The notes under the pieces: generated by a model
The model's input: only the letters and a program-made list of their open reading frames with translations
The model's database searches: none
Told to the model about the DNA's origin: nothing
Program-made: the position numbers and the translations under genes
Assembly: GCF_036327775.1 (NCBI RefSeq)
Contig: NZ_CP109598.1
Coordinates: forward strand, 6,863,501-6,927,500
Reading direction: 5' to 3'
Length of the DNA stretch: 64,000 nt
Source: Streptomyces sp. NBC_01498
GTDB taxonomy: Bacteria; Actinomycetota; Actinomycetes; Streptomycetales; Streptomycetaceae
Part shown: piece after piece, positions 35,875 to 44,785 of the stretch
How the letters are laid out: each line of letters begins with the position of its first letter
Numbering within the stretch: the stretch's first letter is position 1

Positions 35875-36501
35875 TCACAGGGCCCAGTCCGCCGAGGCCG
35901 CCGCCGTCCGCGTACGGCCGAACTCCAGCCTGGTCAGCACCGCCTCCGCCGGCAGGTCGAAGACCAGCCACCCGCGCGCCGAGCGGCCAGCGGTGAGCGG
36001 CACCGGCCAGCTCAGCACCGGGCCCACGGTGAGGTCGGCCGCCGCGGGCAGCGGTCCGTACCGGCGGCCGGACCTGTCCACGGCCGTGAAGCTGTGCGCC
36101 ACGTCGTGCGGATACGGCAGCGCCCCCGCGTTGCTGACCTCGGCGAGGACGGCGACCCACTTCCTGCCGTCCGGGGCGCCGGTGCCCCGCGCCCCCGGCC
36201 GACCGGTGCCGGTGTCCGCGCTCCTCACGGCCAGGCGTGCCACCCGGGACGCCTCGTCCACGACGGCGGTCACCGCCAGGGCCAGCATGGCCTCGTCCTG
36301 CCCGCCGGGGTGGTTCACCAGCACGGTGTCGCCCAGCAGGACGGCGGTGCGGGCGGGCCGTACGGTCCGGGTGGACCGCCCGTCCTCGGAATCCGAGTCG
36401 TCCTGCGCCGGTACACAACCGGTGAGCGTGCACATGGCACTCAGTGCGACGGCGACCACCGTCGTCCGGCCGAGGGAGCGGTGCCTCGATGAGCGTGTCA
36501 T
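35875..36501 (-). CDS. Lipoprotein with DUF4352-like domain
   Basis: A 208-residue predicted lipoprotein: basic start, hydrophobic TTVVAVALSAMC, lipobox LTG|C with cysteine 29. The mature part has an Asp/Ser-rich linker, then a beta-sandwich resembling DUF4352 (immunoglobulin-like) with KWVAVLAEVSNAGALPYPHDVAHSFTAVDRSGRRYGPLPA and RGWLVFDLPAEAVLTRLEFG. Such proteins are surface lipoproteins of Gram-positive bacteria, role unknown. It is convergent with the SRPBCC gene and divergent from the VOC gene. Confidence 0.8.
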   Translation of the reverse strand: MTRSSRHRSLGRTTVVAVALSAMCTLTGCVPAQDDSDSEDGRSTRTVRPARTAVLLGDTVLVNHPGGQDEAMLALAVTAVVDEASRVARLAVRSADTGTGRPGARGTGAPDGRKWVAVLAEVSNAGALPYPHDVAHSFTAVDRSGRRYGPLPAAADLTVGPVLSWPVPLTAGRSARGWLVFDLPAEAVLTRLEFGRTRTAAASADWAL

Positions 36502-36555
36502 GACCGAATGATGGAGCGCCCGATCGCGTGGACACCGCTCATCCGCAGGTGTTTC

Positions 36556-36574
36556 CAGGACATCTTCTGTCCTG
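36556..36574. promoter_or_regulatory. Inverted repeat upstream of the VOC gene
   Basis: CAGGACATCTTCTGTCCTG: 7-bp arms CAGGACA/TGTCCTG with a 5-base centre, 54 bases before the ATG at 36628. It is close to the expected promoter and so may be an operator. It could also serve the divergent lipoprotein gene. Confidence 0.4.
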
Positions 36575-36627
36575 TATGCCCCCTACGTTGAGGTCATCGC
36601 GCCGACGCCCCACGAAGGAGCAGACCC

Positions 36628-37383
36628 ATGAGCGTTCTCAGCGGCAACCAGCCCGAAGGCACCCCCACCTGGATCGACCTCAGGACCCCCGACCGGACGG
36701 GCGCGCTCGCCTTCTACCGGGAACTGTTCGGCTGGGAGTACGAGCCGTACCCGACCGGCGACGACGACGGCACCCTGTGTCTGCTGCGCGGGCGCCCGGT
36801 CGCCGGAATCGTCCCCGACCCGGGGCGGACCACCGCCGCGTGGACGATGTACTTCGCCACCGACGACTGCGACGACACGGCCCGGCGGGCCACGGAGGCG
36901 GGCGGGCGGCTGGTCGAGGAGCCCGCCGATCTCGCCGACCACGCCCGTACGGCGGTCGCGGTGGACGCGGTCGGCGCCCGTTTCGGGCTGTGGCAGGGGC
37001 GCACCCGCCTCGGCAGCGAGATCGTCAACGAGCCCGACTCACTGGTCCGCAACGACCTGATCACCCCCGACCCCGGCCCCGCCCGCGCCTTCTACACGGC
37101 ACTGTTCGGCTTCACACTCGACGGCAACGACGAGGTCCCGGAGCTGGACTTCACCTTCCTCCGCCGCCCCGACGGCCACGAGATCGGCGGGATCGTCGGC
37201 AGCGCCGACGTACCCACCTCCGCCTGGGGGACGCTGTTCGCCGTGGCCGACGCCGATGCGGTGGCGGGCCGCGCCAACGCCTCCGGCGGCTCGGCCACCG
37301 AGCCCGAGAACACCCCGTACGCCCGGATGTCCGCCGTCACCGACCCCTCGGGCGCGGTCTTCTCGGTGGGCACGGCCCACTGA
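36628..37383 (+). CDS. Two-domain VOC (glyoxalase-fold) protein
   Basis: A 251-residue protein with two vicinal-oxygen-chelate repeats. GAAGGAG precedes ATG 36628. Repeat 1: TPTWIDLRTPDRTGALAFYRELFGWEYEPY; repeat 2 begins DLITPDPGPARAFYTALFGFTLDG. Internal duplication and length match the CFP32-like actinobacterial proteins (Mycobacterium tuberculosis Rv0577 group), which bind small molecules and are reported in S-adenosyl- or methylglyoxal-related roles. The metal-ligand His/Glu positions are only partly conserved (repeat 1 lacks an obvious His), so a non-catalytic binding role is possible. Confidence 0.85.
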   Translation: MSVLSGNQPEGTPTWIDLRTPDRTGALAFYRELFGWEYEPYPTGDDDGTLCLLRGRPVAGIVPDPGRTTAAWTMYFATDDCDDTARRATEAGGRLVEEPADLADHARTAVAVDAVGARFGLWQGRTRLGSEIVNEPDSLVRNDLITPDPGPARAFYTALFGFTLDGNDEVPELDFTFLRRPDGHEIGGIVGSADVPTSAWGTLFAVADADAVAGRANASGGSATEPENTPYARMSAVTDPSGAVFSVGTAH

Positions 37384-37729
37384 CACCGGCCGCCGACGCC
37401 GCTGCCCGCCCGCCTCCGCCGGCGGTCTCCGGTGCCAACGGGAGGGAAGGCGGCGGCCGATGTTCCGGATCGGCCTGCTCACGGCGGCCGATTCTGAGAC
37501 TCTCATGATGCTCGCCCCTCCAGGGGACGAGTCCCTCGGACCGGCCGCCAGGACCAGGGGGTCGACCTGCGCGGGGACCGACCGCGGGCGGGGCGCGATC
37601 CGCCCTGCCGCGTCGTCACGCCGGGGGAGCCCGGGGGCCGGGGCGTCCGGGGGCGCGTTCCGGAGCGGGCCGGGGCCGGTGGCTCGTCGGGGGCCGGACG
37701 GCGGAGAGACGATCACAGGGGTGGGGCGG
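37384..37729. other. Intergenic region before the SARP gene
   Basis: 346 bases between the VOC and SARP genes; nothing distinctive apart from presumed promoter sequence. Upstream in-frame extension of the SARP frame to 37256 gives Arg/Pro-rich sequence and overlaps the VOC gene, so it is not used. Confidence 0.55.
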
Positions 37730-40555
37730 GTGGCTGTCCGGTTCGGGGTGCTGGGTGTCATCGAGGCGTGGCGGGACGGGAGAGCGCTGGACGTGGGGCA
37801 CGCGCGGCAGCGGTGGGTACTCGCGGCGCTGCTCGCGGACGCCGGTCAGGTGGTGCGGGCGGACGCGCTCGTCGAGCGGGTGTGGGGGGAGCGGATGCCC
37901 CGACGGGGCCGGGAGGCGCTGTACGGGTACGTGTCCCGGTTACGCCGGGCGCTGCCCGCACCCGAGGTCGACATCGTGCGCGAACAGGGCGGCTACCGGC
38001 TCTCGGTGCACGGCGGGAGCACGGACACCGGGACGATCGATCTGCGCCGGTTCCGCGAGCTGACGCACCGGGCGCGGGCGACGGACCCGGGCGAGCGGGC
38101 GGCCGTGCTCTGGGAGGAGGCGCTGGGACTCTGGCGGGGGGACGCGTTCGCCGGGGCGGACACCCCCTGGTTCAACGCGCAGCGCTCGCTGCTCGACGCG
38201 GAACGGCTGGCCGCCCGGCTCGATCTGGCCGAGACACGGCTGCGCCTGGGGCAGCACGCCGGGATGGCGGCCGAGCTGGCCGCCCGCGCCGAACGGCATC
38301 CGCTGGACGAGCGGGTGGCGGGGCAGTTGATGCTCGCCCTGTACCGCTGCGGTCGCCAGGCCGAGGCGCTGGAACGGTACGAGCGGATCCGGCGGCTGCT
38401 GGCCGAGGAGATGGGTGTCGATCCGGGCGGGCCGCTGCGGCGGCTGTACCACCGCATCCTCACCGCGGACCCGGCGCTCGCCGTCTCCCCGTCACAGCCC
38501 GCCGAGGTGCCCGCCGTCAGGCGGCCCCGGCCGGTGCCGAGGCAACTTCCGCCGCCGCCCGTCGCCTTCACCGGACGCGGCCGTGAACTCGCCGCGCTCG
38601 AAGGACTGTTGAAGCGGTCCGTCGGCGCGGACCGGGGGCCGGTGATCTCGGCGGTCGGCGGCGCGGGCGGCGTGGGCAAGACCTGGCTGGCACTGCACTG
38701 GGCCCATGAGAATCTCGACCTGTTCCCGGACGGGCAGCTGTATGTGAACCTGCGTGGATTCGACCCGTCCGCCGACCCGTTGACCGCCCCGGCGGCGGTA
38801 CGCGGCTTTCTCGACGCGCTCGGCACCGATCCGCAGCAGATGCCCGCCGACCCGGAGTCCCAGGCCGGGCTGTACCGGTCCCTGGTCGCCGGGCGCCGCA
38901 TGCTGATCGTGCTGGACAACGCCCGTGACACCGACCAGGTCCGCCCGCTGCTGCCCGGCGGCGGCAACTGCGTGGTCGTGGTCACCAGCCGCAGCCACCT
39001 CGGCGGACTGACCGCGACCCACGGCTCCCAGTACCTCGCCCTCGGCACCCTTCCCGACGACGACGCCCGCCAGGTCTTCAGCCACGCGCTCGGCCACGAC
39101 CGGATGGCGGCCGAGCCCGGCGCCGTGGCCGTCCTGCTCCGGCGGTGCGCGGGGCTGCCGCTGGCCCTGGGCATCACCGCCGCACGGGCCGCCGCCCGCC
39201 CCGACTTCCCGCTCGCCGCGCTGGCCGACGAACTCGACGACGCGCCCACCCGACTGGACGCCCTGCACGCCGGAGACCTGGCCACCGACCTCAGAGGGGT
39301 CTTCGAGACGTCCCTCCGCGCCCTCGACACGCAGAGCGCGCGGTTCTTCCCGCTGCTCGGACTGGCGCCCGGACCGGACATCGGTGCGGCCGCCGCCGCC
39401 CGGCTGGCGGACCTCCCGCTCCCGGCGACCCGGCGGGTGCTCCGGGTCCTGGAGGCGGCCCATCTGGTCGGACAGCACTGTCCCGGCCGCTACCGGATGC
39501 ACGACCTGGTCCGCCTCCACGCGATCGAACGGGGCCGGGAGCAGCCCGCCGACGTCCGGGACGCCGCCCTGGGCCGGCTGGTCGACTTCTACCTGTGCGG
39601 TGCCCGCGCGGGTGACCGCTTCCTGGCCCCGCACCGTACGCCCCTCGCCCCACCGGAGCCCGACCCGGCGCCGGTCGCCGCCGACGTCCGGGACGCCGGG
39701 ACGGCGATGACCTGGTTCGAGGCCGAACACGTCTGTCTGCTCGCCGCGCACCGGTCGGCCCTGACCCACGGCTGGCACGGCCGGGCCTGGCAACTCGCCT
39801 GGGCACTCGACACCTTCCACTGGCGGCGGGGTCTGCTGTCCGACCGGGTCGGCACCCTGCGGGACACCCTCCCCGCCCTCGCGTCGCCTCCGGACCGGGC
39901 CGCGCTCGCCCTGGCGCACCGGCTGCTCGGCCGCGCCCACGTCCCGCTCGGCGAGCACGACCGGGCGGTGGAACATCTTGAACGGGCACTGGCCCTCTTC
40001 GAGGAGGCCGGTGAGGCGGCGGGCCGGGCGCAGACCCATCTGAACTTCGCCCTCGCCTGGGAACAACGGGGCGACGACGCCCAGGCGTTGGAACACGCCG
40101 TGCGGAACCTGCGCCTGCGCGAGACGCTGGACAGTCCGCCGCGGGAGGCCGAGGCCCTCAACGCGGTGGGCTGGTACCACGCCCGCCTCGGAGATCATCG
40201 GCAGGCGCGCGAGTACTGCGAGCGGGCCCTCGCGCTGTGCCGTCGGCACGGCTTCCGGGAGGGCGAGGCGTTCACCCTGGACAGCCTCGGCTACATCGCA
40301 CACCAGGGAGGCCGCTACCCGCTGGCCCTGGAGCACTACGGCCGGGCGCTCACCCTGCGCCGCGAACTGGGCGACCACTACGAGGAAGCCGACACGCTGG
40401 CCCGGCTGGGCGACGCGTACGGGGCGCTGGACCGTCCCGCCGAGGCCCGCCGCGCGTGGAGCGGGGCGCTCGCCCTCTACCGCGACCAGCGGCGCACCGC
40501 CGAAGCCGAGGGCGTCCACGAGCGGCTGGCCGCGCTCGGGCCGGCCGGAGGCTGA
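37730..40555 (+). CDS. SARP-family regulator: BTAD / NB-ARC / TPR
   Basis: A 941-residue AfsR-like regulator. GTG 37730 is the best start (GTG 37721 adds three residues). Domains in order: OmpR-type winged-helix (RFGVLGVIEAWRDGRALDVG, residues 1-95), bacterial transcriptional activation domain with helical repeats (about 96-245), NB-ARC ATPase from about 280 with Walker A GGAGGVGKTWLAL near 313 and Walker B LIVLDN, then winged-helix and TPR tail (about 700-930; EAGRAQTHLNFALAWEQRGDDAQALEHAVRN and similar). It would activate promoters carrying heptameric repeats. It is far from any obvious biosynthetic set in this part of the window. Its stop codon lies within the first 79-bp repeat. Confidence 0.9.
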   Translation: MAVRFGVLGVIEAWRDGRALDVGHARQRWVLAALLADAGQVVRADALVERVWGERMPRRGREALYGYVSRLRRALPAPEVDIVREQGGYRLSVHGGSTDTGTIDLRRFRELTHRARATDPGERAAVLWEEALGLWRGDAFAGADTPWFNAQRSLLDAERLAARLDLAETRLRLGQHAGMAAELAARAERHPLDERVAGQLMLALYRCGRQAEALERYERIRRLLAEEMGVDPGGPLRRLYHRILTADPALAVSPSQPAEVPAVRRPRPVPRQLPPPPVAFTGRGRELAALEGLLKRSVGADRGPVISAVGGAGGVGKTWLALHWAHENLDLFPDGQLYVNLRGFDPSADPLTAPAAVRGFLDALGTDPQQMPADPESQAGLYRSLVAGRRMLIVLDNARDTDQVRPLLPGGGNCVVVVTSRSHLGGLTATHGSQYLALGTLPDDDARQVFSHALGHDRMAAEPGAVAVLLRRCAGLPLALGITAARAAARPDFPLAALADELDDAPTRLDALHAGDLATDLRGVFETSLRALDTQSARFFPLLGLAPGPDIGAAAAARLADLPLPATRRVLRVLEAAHLVGQHCPGRYRMHDLVRLHAIERGREQPADVRDAALGRLVDFYLCGARAGDRFLAPHRTPLAPPEPDPAPVAADVRDAGTAMTWFEAEHVCLLAAHRSALTHGWHGRAWQLAWALDTFHWRRGLLSDRVGTLRDTLPALASPPDRAALALAHRLLGRAHVPLGEHDRAVEHLERALALFEEAGEAAGRAQTHLNFALAWEQRGDDAQALEHAVRNLRLRETLDSPPREAEALNAVGWYHARLGDHRQAREYCERALALCRRHGFREGEAFTLDSLGYIAHQGGRYPLALEHYGRALTLRRELGDHYEEADTLARLGDAYGALDRPAEARRAWSGALALYRDQRRTAEAEGVHERLAALGPAGG

Positions 40556-40937
40556 TCGGTGTCCGGCGTCGCGGCCCTTCGCGCCGTCCGCTCGCCGGGT
40601 GGTTCTGGGGGGTACGCCGCCGGCCGGAGGCTGATCGGTGTCCGGCGTCGCGGCCCTTCGCGCCGTCCGCTCGCCGGGTGGTTCTGGGGGGTACGCCGCC
40701 GGCCGGAGGCTGATCGGTGTCCGGCGTCGCGGCCCTTCGCGCCGTCCGCTCGCCGGGTGGTTCTGGGGGGTACGCCGCCGGCCGGAGGCTGATCGGTGTC
40801 CGGCGTCGCGGCCCTTCGCGCCGTCCGCTCGCCGGGTGGTTCTGGGGGGTACGCCGCCGGCCGGAGGCTGATCGGTGTCCGGCGTCGCGGCCCTTCGCGC
40901 CGTCCGCTCGCCGGGTGGTTCTGGGGGGTACGCCGCC
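40543..40937. repeat. Five identical 79-bp tandem repeats
   Basis: The unit begins GGCCGGAGGCTGATCGGTG and repeats exactly every 79 bases at 40543, 40622, 40701, 40780 and 40859, with a decayed sixth copy from 40938. The TGA of the SARP gene lies in the first unit. There are no intervening spacers. As 79 is not a multiple of three, successive copies change frame, so the frames it opens are artefacts. The identical copies suggest recent expansion. Confidence 0.95.
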
Positions 40938-41624
40938 GGCCGGAGAAGGACCGGCGTCCGGCGTCCGCCGTCGCGCCCTGCCGCGCCGTCCGCGTCGTCC
41001 GCCGGCCGGGGGCGCTTCGGGCGGCGGGCCCGGAATCCGCAGGCCGACAGCCTGCGGATTCCGCCCTCCGTGCGCCCGTCCTCCGTGCGCCCGTCCCCCG
41101 TGCGGGCGCTCCCCGGTCCGGACACTCCCCCGACTGGTTCGGTTATCGGCGGGGCTCCCTCCACGCACCCCCTCCGCGGGCCCCGCACCGGACTGACGTC
41201 GGTTCACTCACCCCGGCGAACGAGCGATCCGCCGGGGCACGACAAGCGGACGGGATTCGGTGGTCGGTCCGAAGGTCCGCTCTTGGTCGCGTCGCATTGG
41301 CCACACTGCCGGGGCGCCCGTCGGGAAACCTTCGGAAAACCTGCAATCCACCAGGGACCGGCTGTCCGGCCGTGCCGCCTTCCTCCGGACAGCGTCCCGC
41401 GATCGCGCGTACCCCGCCCTCCGGAGAGAATCGGCGCGGGCGCGTCGACCGATGAGTCTCGGGCCCGCCGCCGGTCACAGGAGCGGGACCGGTCACGGGC
41501 CCGCCGCTCCGGCCGCGAGATCGAGAAGCCGAGAAGCCGGAGAACCTGGCAGCCGGGAAAGCCGGGAAACCTCCGGACCGGGCAGCACGGAGCCGGGAGC
41601 GAACGCACCAGAAGGAGAAACACC
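40938..41624. other. Long non-coding interval after the repeat array
   Basis: Contains the decayed sixth repeat copy, a strong hairpin (41031-41063), two direct copies of CTCCGTGCGCCCGTC near 41066-41096, and the upstream region of the small VOC gene. Nothing with domain content is readable in any frame. Confidence 0.6.
41031..41063 (+). terminator. Strong hairpin downstream of the SARP gene and repeats
   Basis: CGGAATCCGCAGGC (41031-41044) pairs perfectly with 41050-41063 around a five-base loop; 14 bp. It is placed as the terminator for transcripts that cross the repeat array. Confidence 0.7.
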
Positions 41625-41990
41625 ATGACCGCCAGCACCGTCCAGCCGATCGTCGTCACGCCCGGGATCGAGCGGCTGCTCGCCTTCTACCAGGGGCTCC
41701 TCCGCGCCGTGGAGACCGCGCGCACGCCCGACGAGGGCCCGCCGTTCTTCGTCAACCTGCGGATCGGTGAATCCGATCTCGGCCTCGTCTCGGACACGGA
41801 CGTCGAACTCGGCGCGCCCCAGCGGATGCTGCTGAGCGTCGCCGTCACGGACGTGGACGGTCTGCTCGGGCAGGTCGAAGGGCTGGGCGGGCAGGTACTC
41901 GGCCCTCCCAACGACATGCCGTGGGGCCAGCGGGTGGCCCACATCAAGGACCCGGACGGCAACGCCGTCAATCTCACCCAGCAGCTCTGA
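41625..41990 (+). CDS. Small single-domain VOC family protein
   Basis: A 121-residue glyoxalase-fold protein with GAAGGAG before ATG 41625. The sequence VTPGIERLLAFYQGLLRAVETAR, GESDLGLVSDTD and the C-terminal HIKDPDGNAVNLTQQL match the VOC fold, which dimerises to make one metal site. The usual first-strand His is missing (PIVVTPG), so it may bind rather than transform its ligand. It stands alone in front of the aldo/keto reductase gene. Confidence 0.85.
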   Translation: MTASTVQPIVVTPGIERLLAFYQGLLRAVETARTPDEGPPFFVNLRIGESDLGLVSDTDVELGAPQRMLLSVAVTDVDGLLGQVEGLGGQVLGPPNDMPWGQRVAHIKDPDGNAVNLTQQL

Positions 41991-42069
41991 ACCGGTCCCG
42001 GCGGACCGGTCGTCCCCAGCTGTCCGACCCGCCCACCCGGCCCCCGCCGGTCCACGTAGCATCACCCGT

Positions 42070-43053
42070 ATGGAGAAGCGCGTACTGGGCAGGACCGGCC
42101 GTGAGGCATCCGTCGTCGGACTGGGCACGTGGCAGTTGGGGGCCGACTGGGGGGACGTCGCCGAGGCCGACGCCTTCGCCGTTCTCGACACGGCACTCGA
42201 ATCGGGGGTGACCTTCTTCGACACGGCGGACGTGTACGGCGACGGCCGCAGCGAACAGCTCATCGGCCGGTTCCTGAAGAACCGCCCCGACGCCGACGTG
42301 TTCGTCGCGACGAAGATGGGCCGCCGCGCCGAGCAGCGCCCCGAGAACTACCGGCTGGACAACTTCCGGGCCTGGAACGACCGTTCACGCGCCAACCTCG
42401 GCGTGGACACCCTCGACCTGGTCCAGCTCCACTGCCCGCCGTCGGACGTCTACTCCTCCGACGCCGTCTTCGACGCGCTCGACACCCTGGTCGCCGAGAA
42501 GCGGACGGCCGCCTACGCGGTGAGCGTCGAGACCTGCGCCGAGGCACTGGCCGCCATCGCCAGGCCGGGCGTCGCCTCCGTGCAGATCATCCTCAACCCC
42601 TTCCGGCTCAAGCCCCTCGAAGAGGTGCTGCCCGCCGCCCGTGAGGCGGGCGTCGGCATCATCGCCCGTGTCCCGCTCGCCTCCGGCCTGCTGACCGGCA
42701 AGTACACCGAGGACACCGTCTTCGCCGCCGACGACCACCGGAACTACAACCGGCACGGCGAGGCGTTCGACCAGGGCGAGACCTTCTCCGGCATCGACTA
42801 CGGCACGGGCCTCGCCGCCGCCGCCGAGTTCTCCGGGCTGGCCCCCGAGGGCGCCACGCCCGCCGCGACCGCGCTGCGCTGGATCATCCAGCAGCCCGGG
42901 GTCAGCACCGTGATCCCCGGCGCCCGTTCCGTCGAACAGGTGCGGGCCAACGCCTCCGCTGCCGCGCTCGCCCCCCTGCCGGACGCCACCCTGGACGCCG
43001 TCCGGGAGCTGTACGACCGCCGTATCCGTGCGGAGGTCCACCACCGCTGGTGA
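42070..43053 (+). CDS. Aldo/keto reductase
   Basis: A 327-residue (beta/alpha)8 NAD(P)H-dependent reductase. ATG 42070. The catalytic tetrad members are visible: Asp and Tyr in FFDTADVYGDGRSEQ, Lys in DVFVATKMGRR, and His in LDLVQLHCPPSD. The C-terminal coenzyme region QQPGVSTVIPGARSVEQVRANA fits the AKR family 11/12 (YajO-like) group that reduces carbonyls or sugars. The gene leads an apparent two-gene unit with the flavin-binding protein 46 bases downstream. Confidence 0.92.
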   Translation: MEKRVLGRTGREASVVGLGTWQLGADWGDVAEADAFAVLDTALESGVTFFDTADVYGDGRSEQLIGRFLKNRPDADVFVATKMGRRAEQRPENYRLDNFRAWNDRSRANLGVDTLDLVQLHCPPSDVYSSDAVFDALDTLVAEKRTAAYAVSVETCAEALAAIARPGVASVQIILNPFRLKPLEEVLPAAREAGVGIIARVPLASGLLTGKYTEDTVFAADDHRNYNRHGEAFDQGETFSGIDYGTGLAAAAEFSGLAPEGATPAATALRWIIQQPGVSTVIPGARSVEQVRANASAAALAPLPDATLDAVRELYDRRIRAEVHHRW

Positions 43054-43077
43054 GGATGAACGGGATGAATTCCCTCA

Positions 43078-43089
43078 CTTCGTACGAAG
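43078..43089. promoter_or_regulatory. 12-bp palindrome overlapping the PNPOx ribosome-binding site
   Basis: CTTCGTACGAAG is self-complementary. Its last bases lead into AAGGGGA, the ribosome-binding site for GTG 43100, so a protein or RNA structure here could control translation or transcription. A chance palindrome cannot be excluded. Confidence 0.35.
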
Positions 43090-43099
43090 GGGACTTCCC

Positions 43100-43528
43100 G
43101 TGGCGCTCAGTACCGACGAACGCGAGCGGTTCCTCGCCGAGCCGCACATCGGATCCCTCGCCGTCGACTCCGGCGAGCCGGACCGGGCGCCGCTCGTCGT
43201 CCCCATCCGGTACCAGTACGTGCCCGGCGGGGACCTCTGGATCCTGACCGGGGCCGACTCGCGCAAAGCCAGGCTGATCACGGCGGCGGGCCGGTTCTCG
43301 CTGCTGGCCGAGCGGGTCAGCCCGACGGTCCGGTACGTCTCCGCCGAGGGCCCGGTGACGGAGCGGATCCCCGGCACCCGGGACCACCTCGTGGAGATGG
43401 CCGGCCGCTATCTGCCCGCCGACAAGGTCGACGCGTACGTCACCATGGCGAGCTCCGGCTACGGTGAGCAGGTCGTCATCCGGATGCGGCCCCAGCGGTG
43501 GCTGTCGACGGACCTCGGCGGACTCTGA
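43100..43528 (+). CDS. PNPOx-like FMN/F420-binding split-barrel protein
   Basis: A 142-residue pyridoxamine-phosphate-oxidase-like protein. GTG 43100 has AAGGGGA eight bases upstream; upstream residues from 43028 overlap the AKR gene end and lack a domain. It begins LSTDERERFLAEPHIGSLAV and continues VPIRYQYVPGGDLWILTGADSRKARLI, the split-barrel core that binds FMN or deazaflavin F420 as a dimer. Members are small oxidoreductases or flavin sinks; substrate unknown. The context with an AKR suggests a carbonyl-handling pair, which is only inference. Confidence 0.82.
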   Translation: MALSTDERERFLAEPHIGSLAVDSGEPDRAPLVVPIRYQYVPGGDLWILTGADSRKARLITAAGRFSLLAERVSPTVRYVSAEGPVTERIPGTRDHLVEMAGRYLPADKVDAYVTMASSGYGEQVVIRMRPQRWLSTDLGGL

Positions 43529-43552
43529 ACCGGGCACCGTGAGGTGGGCCGA

Positions 43553-43578
43553 CGCCCCGGGCGAAGCCGCCCGGGGCG
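43553..43578 (+). terminator. Terminator after the PNPOx-like gene
   Basis: An 11-bp stem CGCCCCGGGCG (43553-43563) with 43568-43578 around AAGC, 25 bases after the stop codon. Confidence 0.75.
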
Positions 43579-43650
43579 CGGGCCCGCCGACTGTCATCAG
43601 CCGTACCGTCGCGCGCGACGGCGTGACGGCGCGTACGTCCTGAGGAATCC

Positions 43651-44643
43651 ATGACCCGAAACCTGCGGTTGCACCGGGCGAACCAGACCAAGATGCTCCG
43701 GCGCGACGCCCGGTCCCGCTGCAAGTTCTGCGGAACCCCGATCGAGTTCTTCGACCGGTACGACGGGACACGCATCCCGCTGACCCCGGAGTTCCCCGCG
43801 CGCGCCGTGCCGAAGCACCTGCACTGGCACATCAACCGCGGCGTGGCGTACCCCGGGAGCGACACGGCCTTCTGCCGTATCCCGCACCCGGCCGTCTGCC
43901 CGGCGGTGGAGCACCCGGACCTGCCCGGCGAACTCGCCGACGTCGTCCGGGTCCTGGCCCGCCGGATGCACCAGGCCGTCCAGGACGGGGAGTTCACCCC
44001 GTACGAGGAACCCGTCGGCGAGGAGAGCGTCGCGCACCCCGAGCCCGAACGGGTCGGACGGTTCCGTCACATCGTGGCGTACTACGGCGATCTGCGCCTC
44101 GGCCCGTGCGCCATCGAGGACCTGCGCTGTGTCGCGGAGGAACACCGCACCGGCGTGCGCTGCGAGAGCGGGGTGTACAACGCGGGCGAGGGAGAGTGGG
44201 CCCGGGTCGACATCGACGTCCGGCAGGCGAAGGGCCGGCAGGGACAGCTCGTCCTCGACGTCACCGGCGGCCAGGTCTGGGCCTGGCACCTGGTCGACTT
44301 CCATGTCGTCCGACGGTGGTGGGCGCAACGCTGCGAGGACCACTTCATGTCCTCGCGGCCCGACGCCGTCCGGAACGAGTTCGTGCCGTTCCACCCCGTA
44401 CGCCACGACGCCTTCATCCTCACCGAACGGCCGACCGGCTACGACGTGGCGAAGACCGACGAGGGCATCGTCGTCCACGAGGGCCCCCGCGAACGCCACA
44501 AGTGCGCCCACTGCTCGAACTGCACGGTCGAGTCGGTGCCCGAGGGCTGGCTCTGCTGGCAGTGCGAACCGGAGCTGCGCCGCCGCGCACGCGTGCACCG
44601 GCGATGGGTGGGACCCGGGGCACCGGGACCACGGACCGACTGA
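43651..44643 (+). CDS. DUF6083-like zinc-ribbon protein
   Basis: A 330-residue protein with a Streptomyces-typical N-terminus: SRCKFCGTPIEFFDRYDGTRIPLTPEFPARAVP, then HWHINRGVAYPGSDTAFCRIPHPAVCPAVEHP. The CxxC pair and the CxxxxxxxC pattern suggest a zinc ribbon. A middle region FRHIVAYYGDLRLGPCAIEDLRC and a C-terminal HKCAHCSNCTVESVPEGWLCWQCEPELRRRA give a second four-Cys cluster. The pattern matches what I know as DUF6083, unassigned in function; a nucleic-acid role is conceivable. It stands alone, with a short 13-bp repeat downstream. Confidence 0.7.
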   Translation: MTRNLRLHRANQTKMLRRDARSRCKFCGTPIEFFDRYDGTRIPLTPEFPARAVPKHLHWHINRGVAYPGSDTAFCRIPHPAVCPAVEHPDLPGELADVVRVLARRMHQAVQDGEFTPYEEPVGEESVAHPEPERVGRFRHIVAYYGDLRLGPCAIEDLRCVAEEHRTGVRCESGVYNAGEGEWARVDIDVRQAKGRQGQLVLDVTGGQVWAWHLVDFHVVRRWWAQRCEDHFMSSRPDAVRNEFVPFHPVRHDAFILTERPTGYDVAKTDEGIVVHEGPRERHKCAHCSNCTVESVPEGWLCWQCEPELRRRARVHRRWVGPGAPGPRTD

Positions 44644-44650
44644 CCTCGCG

Positions 44651-44712
44651 GTACGCGAACCCCGGCTGTCGCACGAATCCCGACGTACGCGAACCCCACG
44701 TACGCGAACCCC
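44651..44712. repeat. Three copies of GTACGCGAACCCC
   Basis: The 13-mer occurs at 44651-44663, 44685-44697 and 44700-44712, in the 142-base gap between the DUF6083-like gene and convergent apbE. Spacing is 34 and 15 bases, without dyad symmetry. It might be a site of slippage or a protein-binding array. Confidence 0.55.
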
Positions 44713-44785
44713 GGCCCTCGCGAGGAGATCCCGGCGCGCCGACGCCTCGGCTTCCGCCCTGAACCCGCCCCCGCCCACGTCGTGT

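Noticed and set aside
37256..37729. Upstream extension of the SARP frame
   Set aside because: Overlaps the VOC gene and gives Arg/Pro-rich sequence; the conserved domain begins at RFGVLG.
40543..40937. CRISPR array
   Set aside because: The 79-bp units are identical throughout with no unique spacers, and no cas gene is present.
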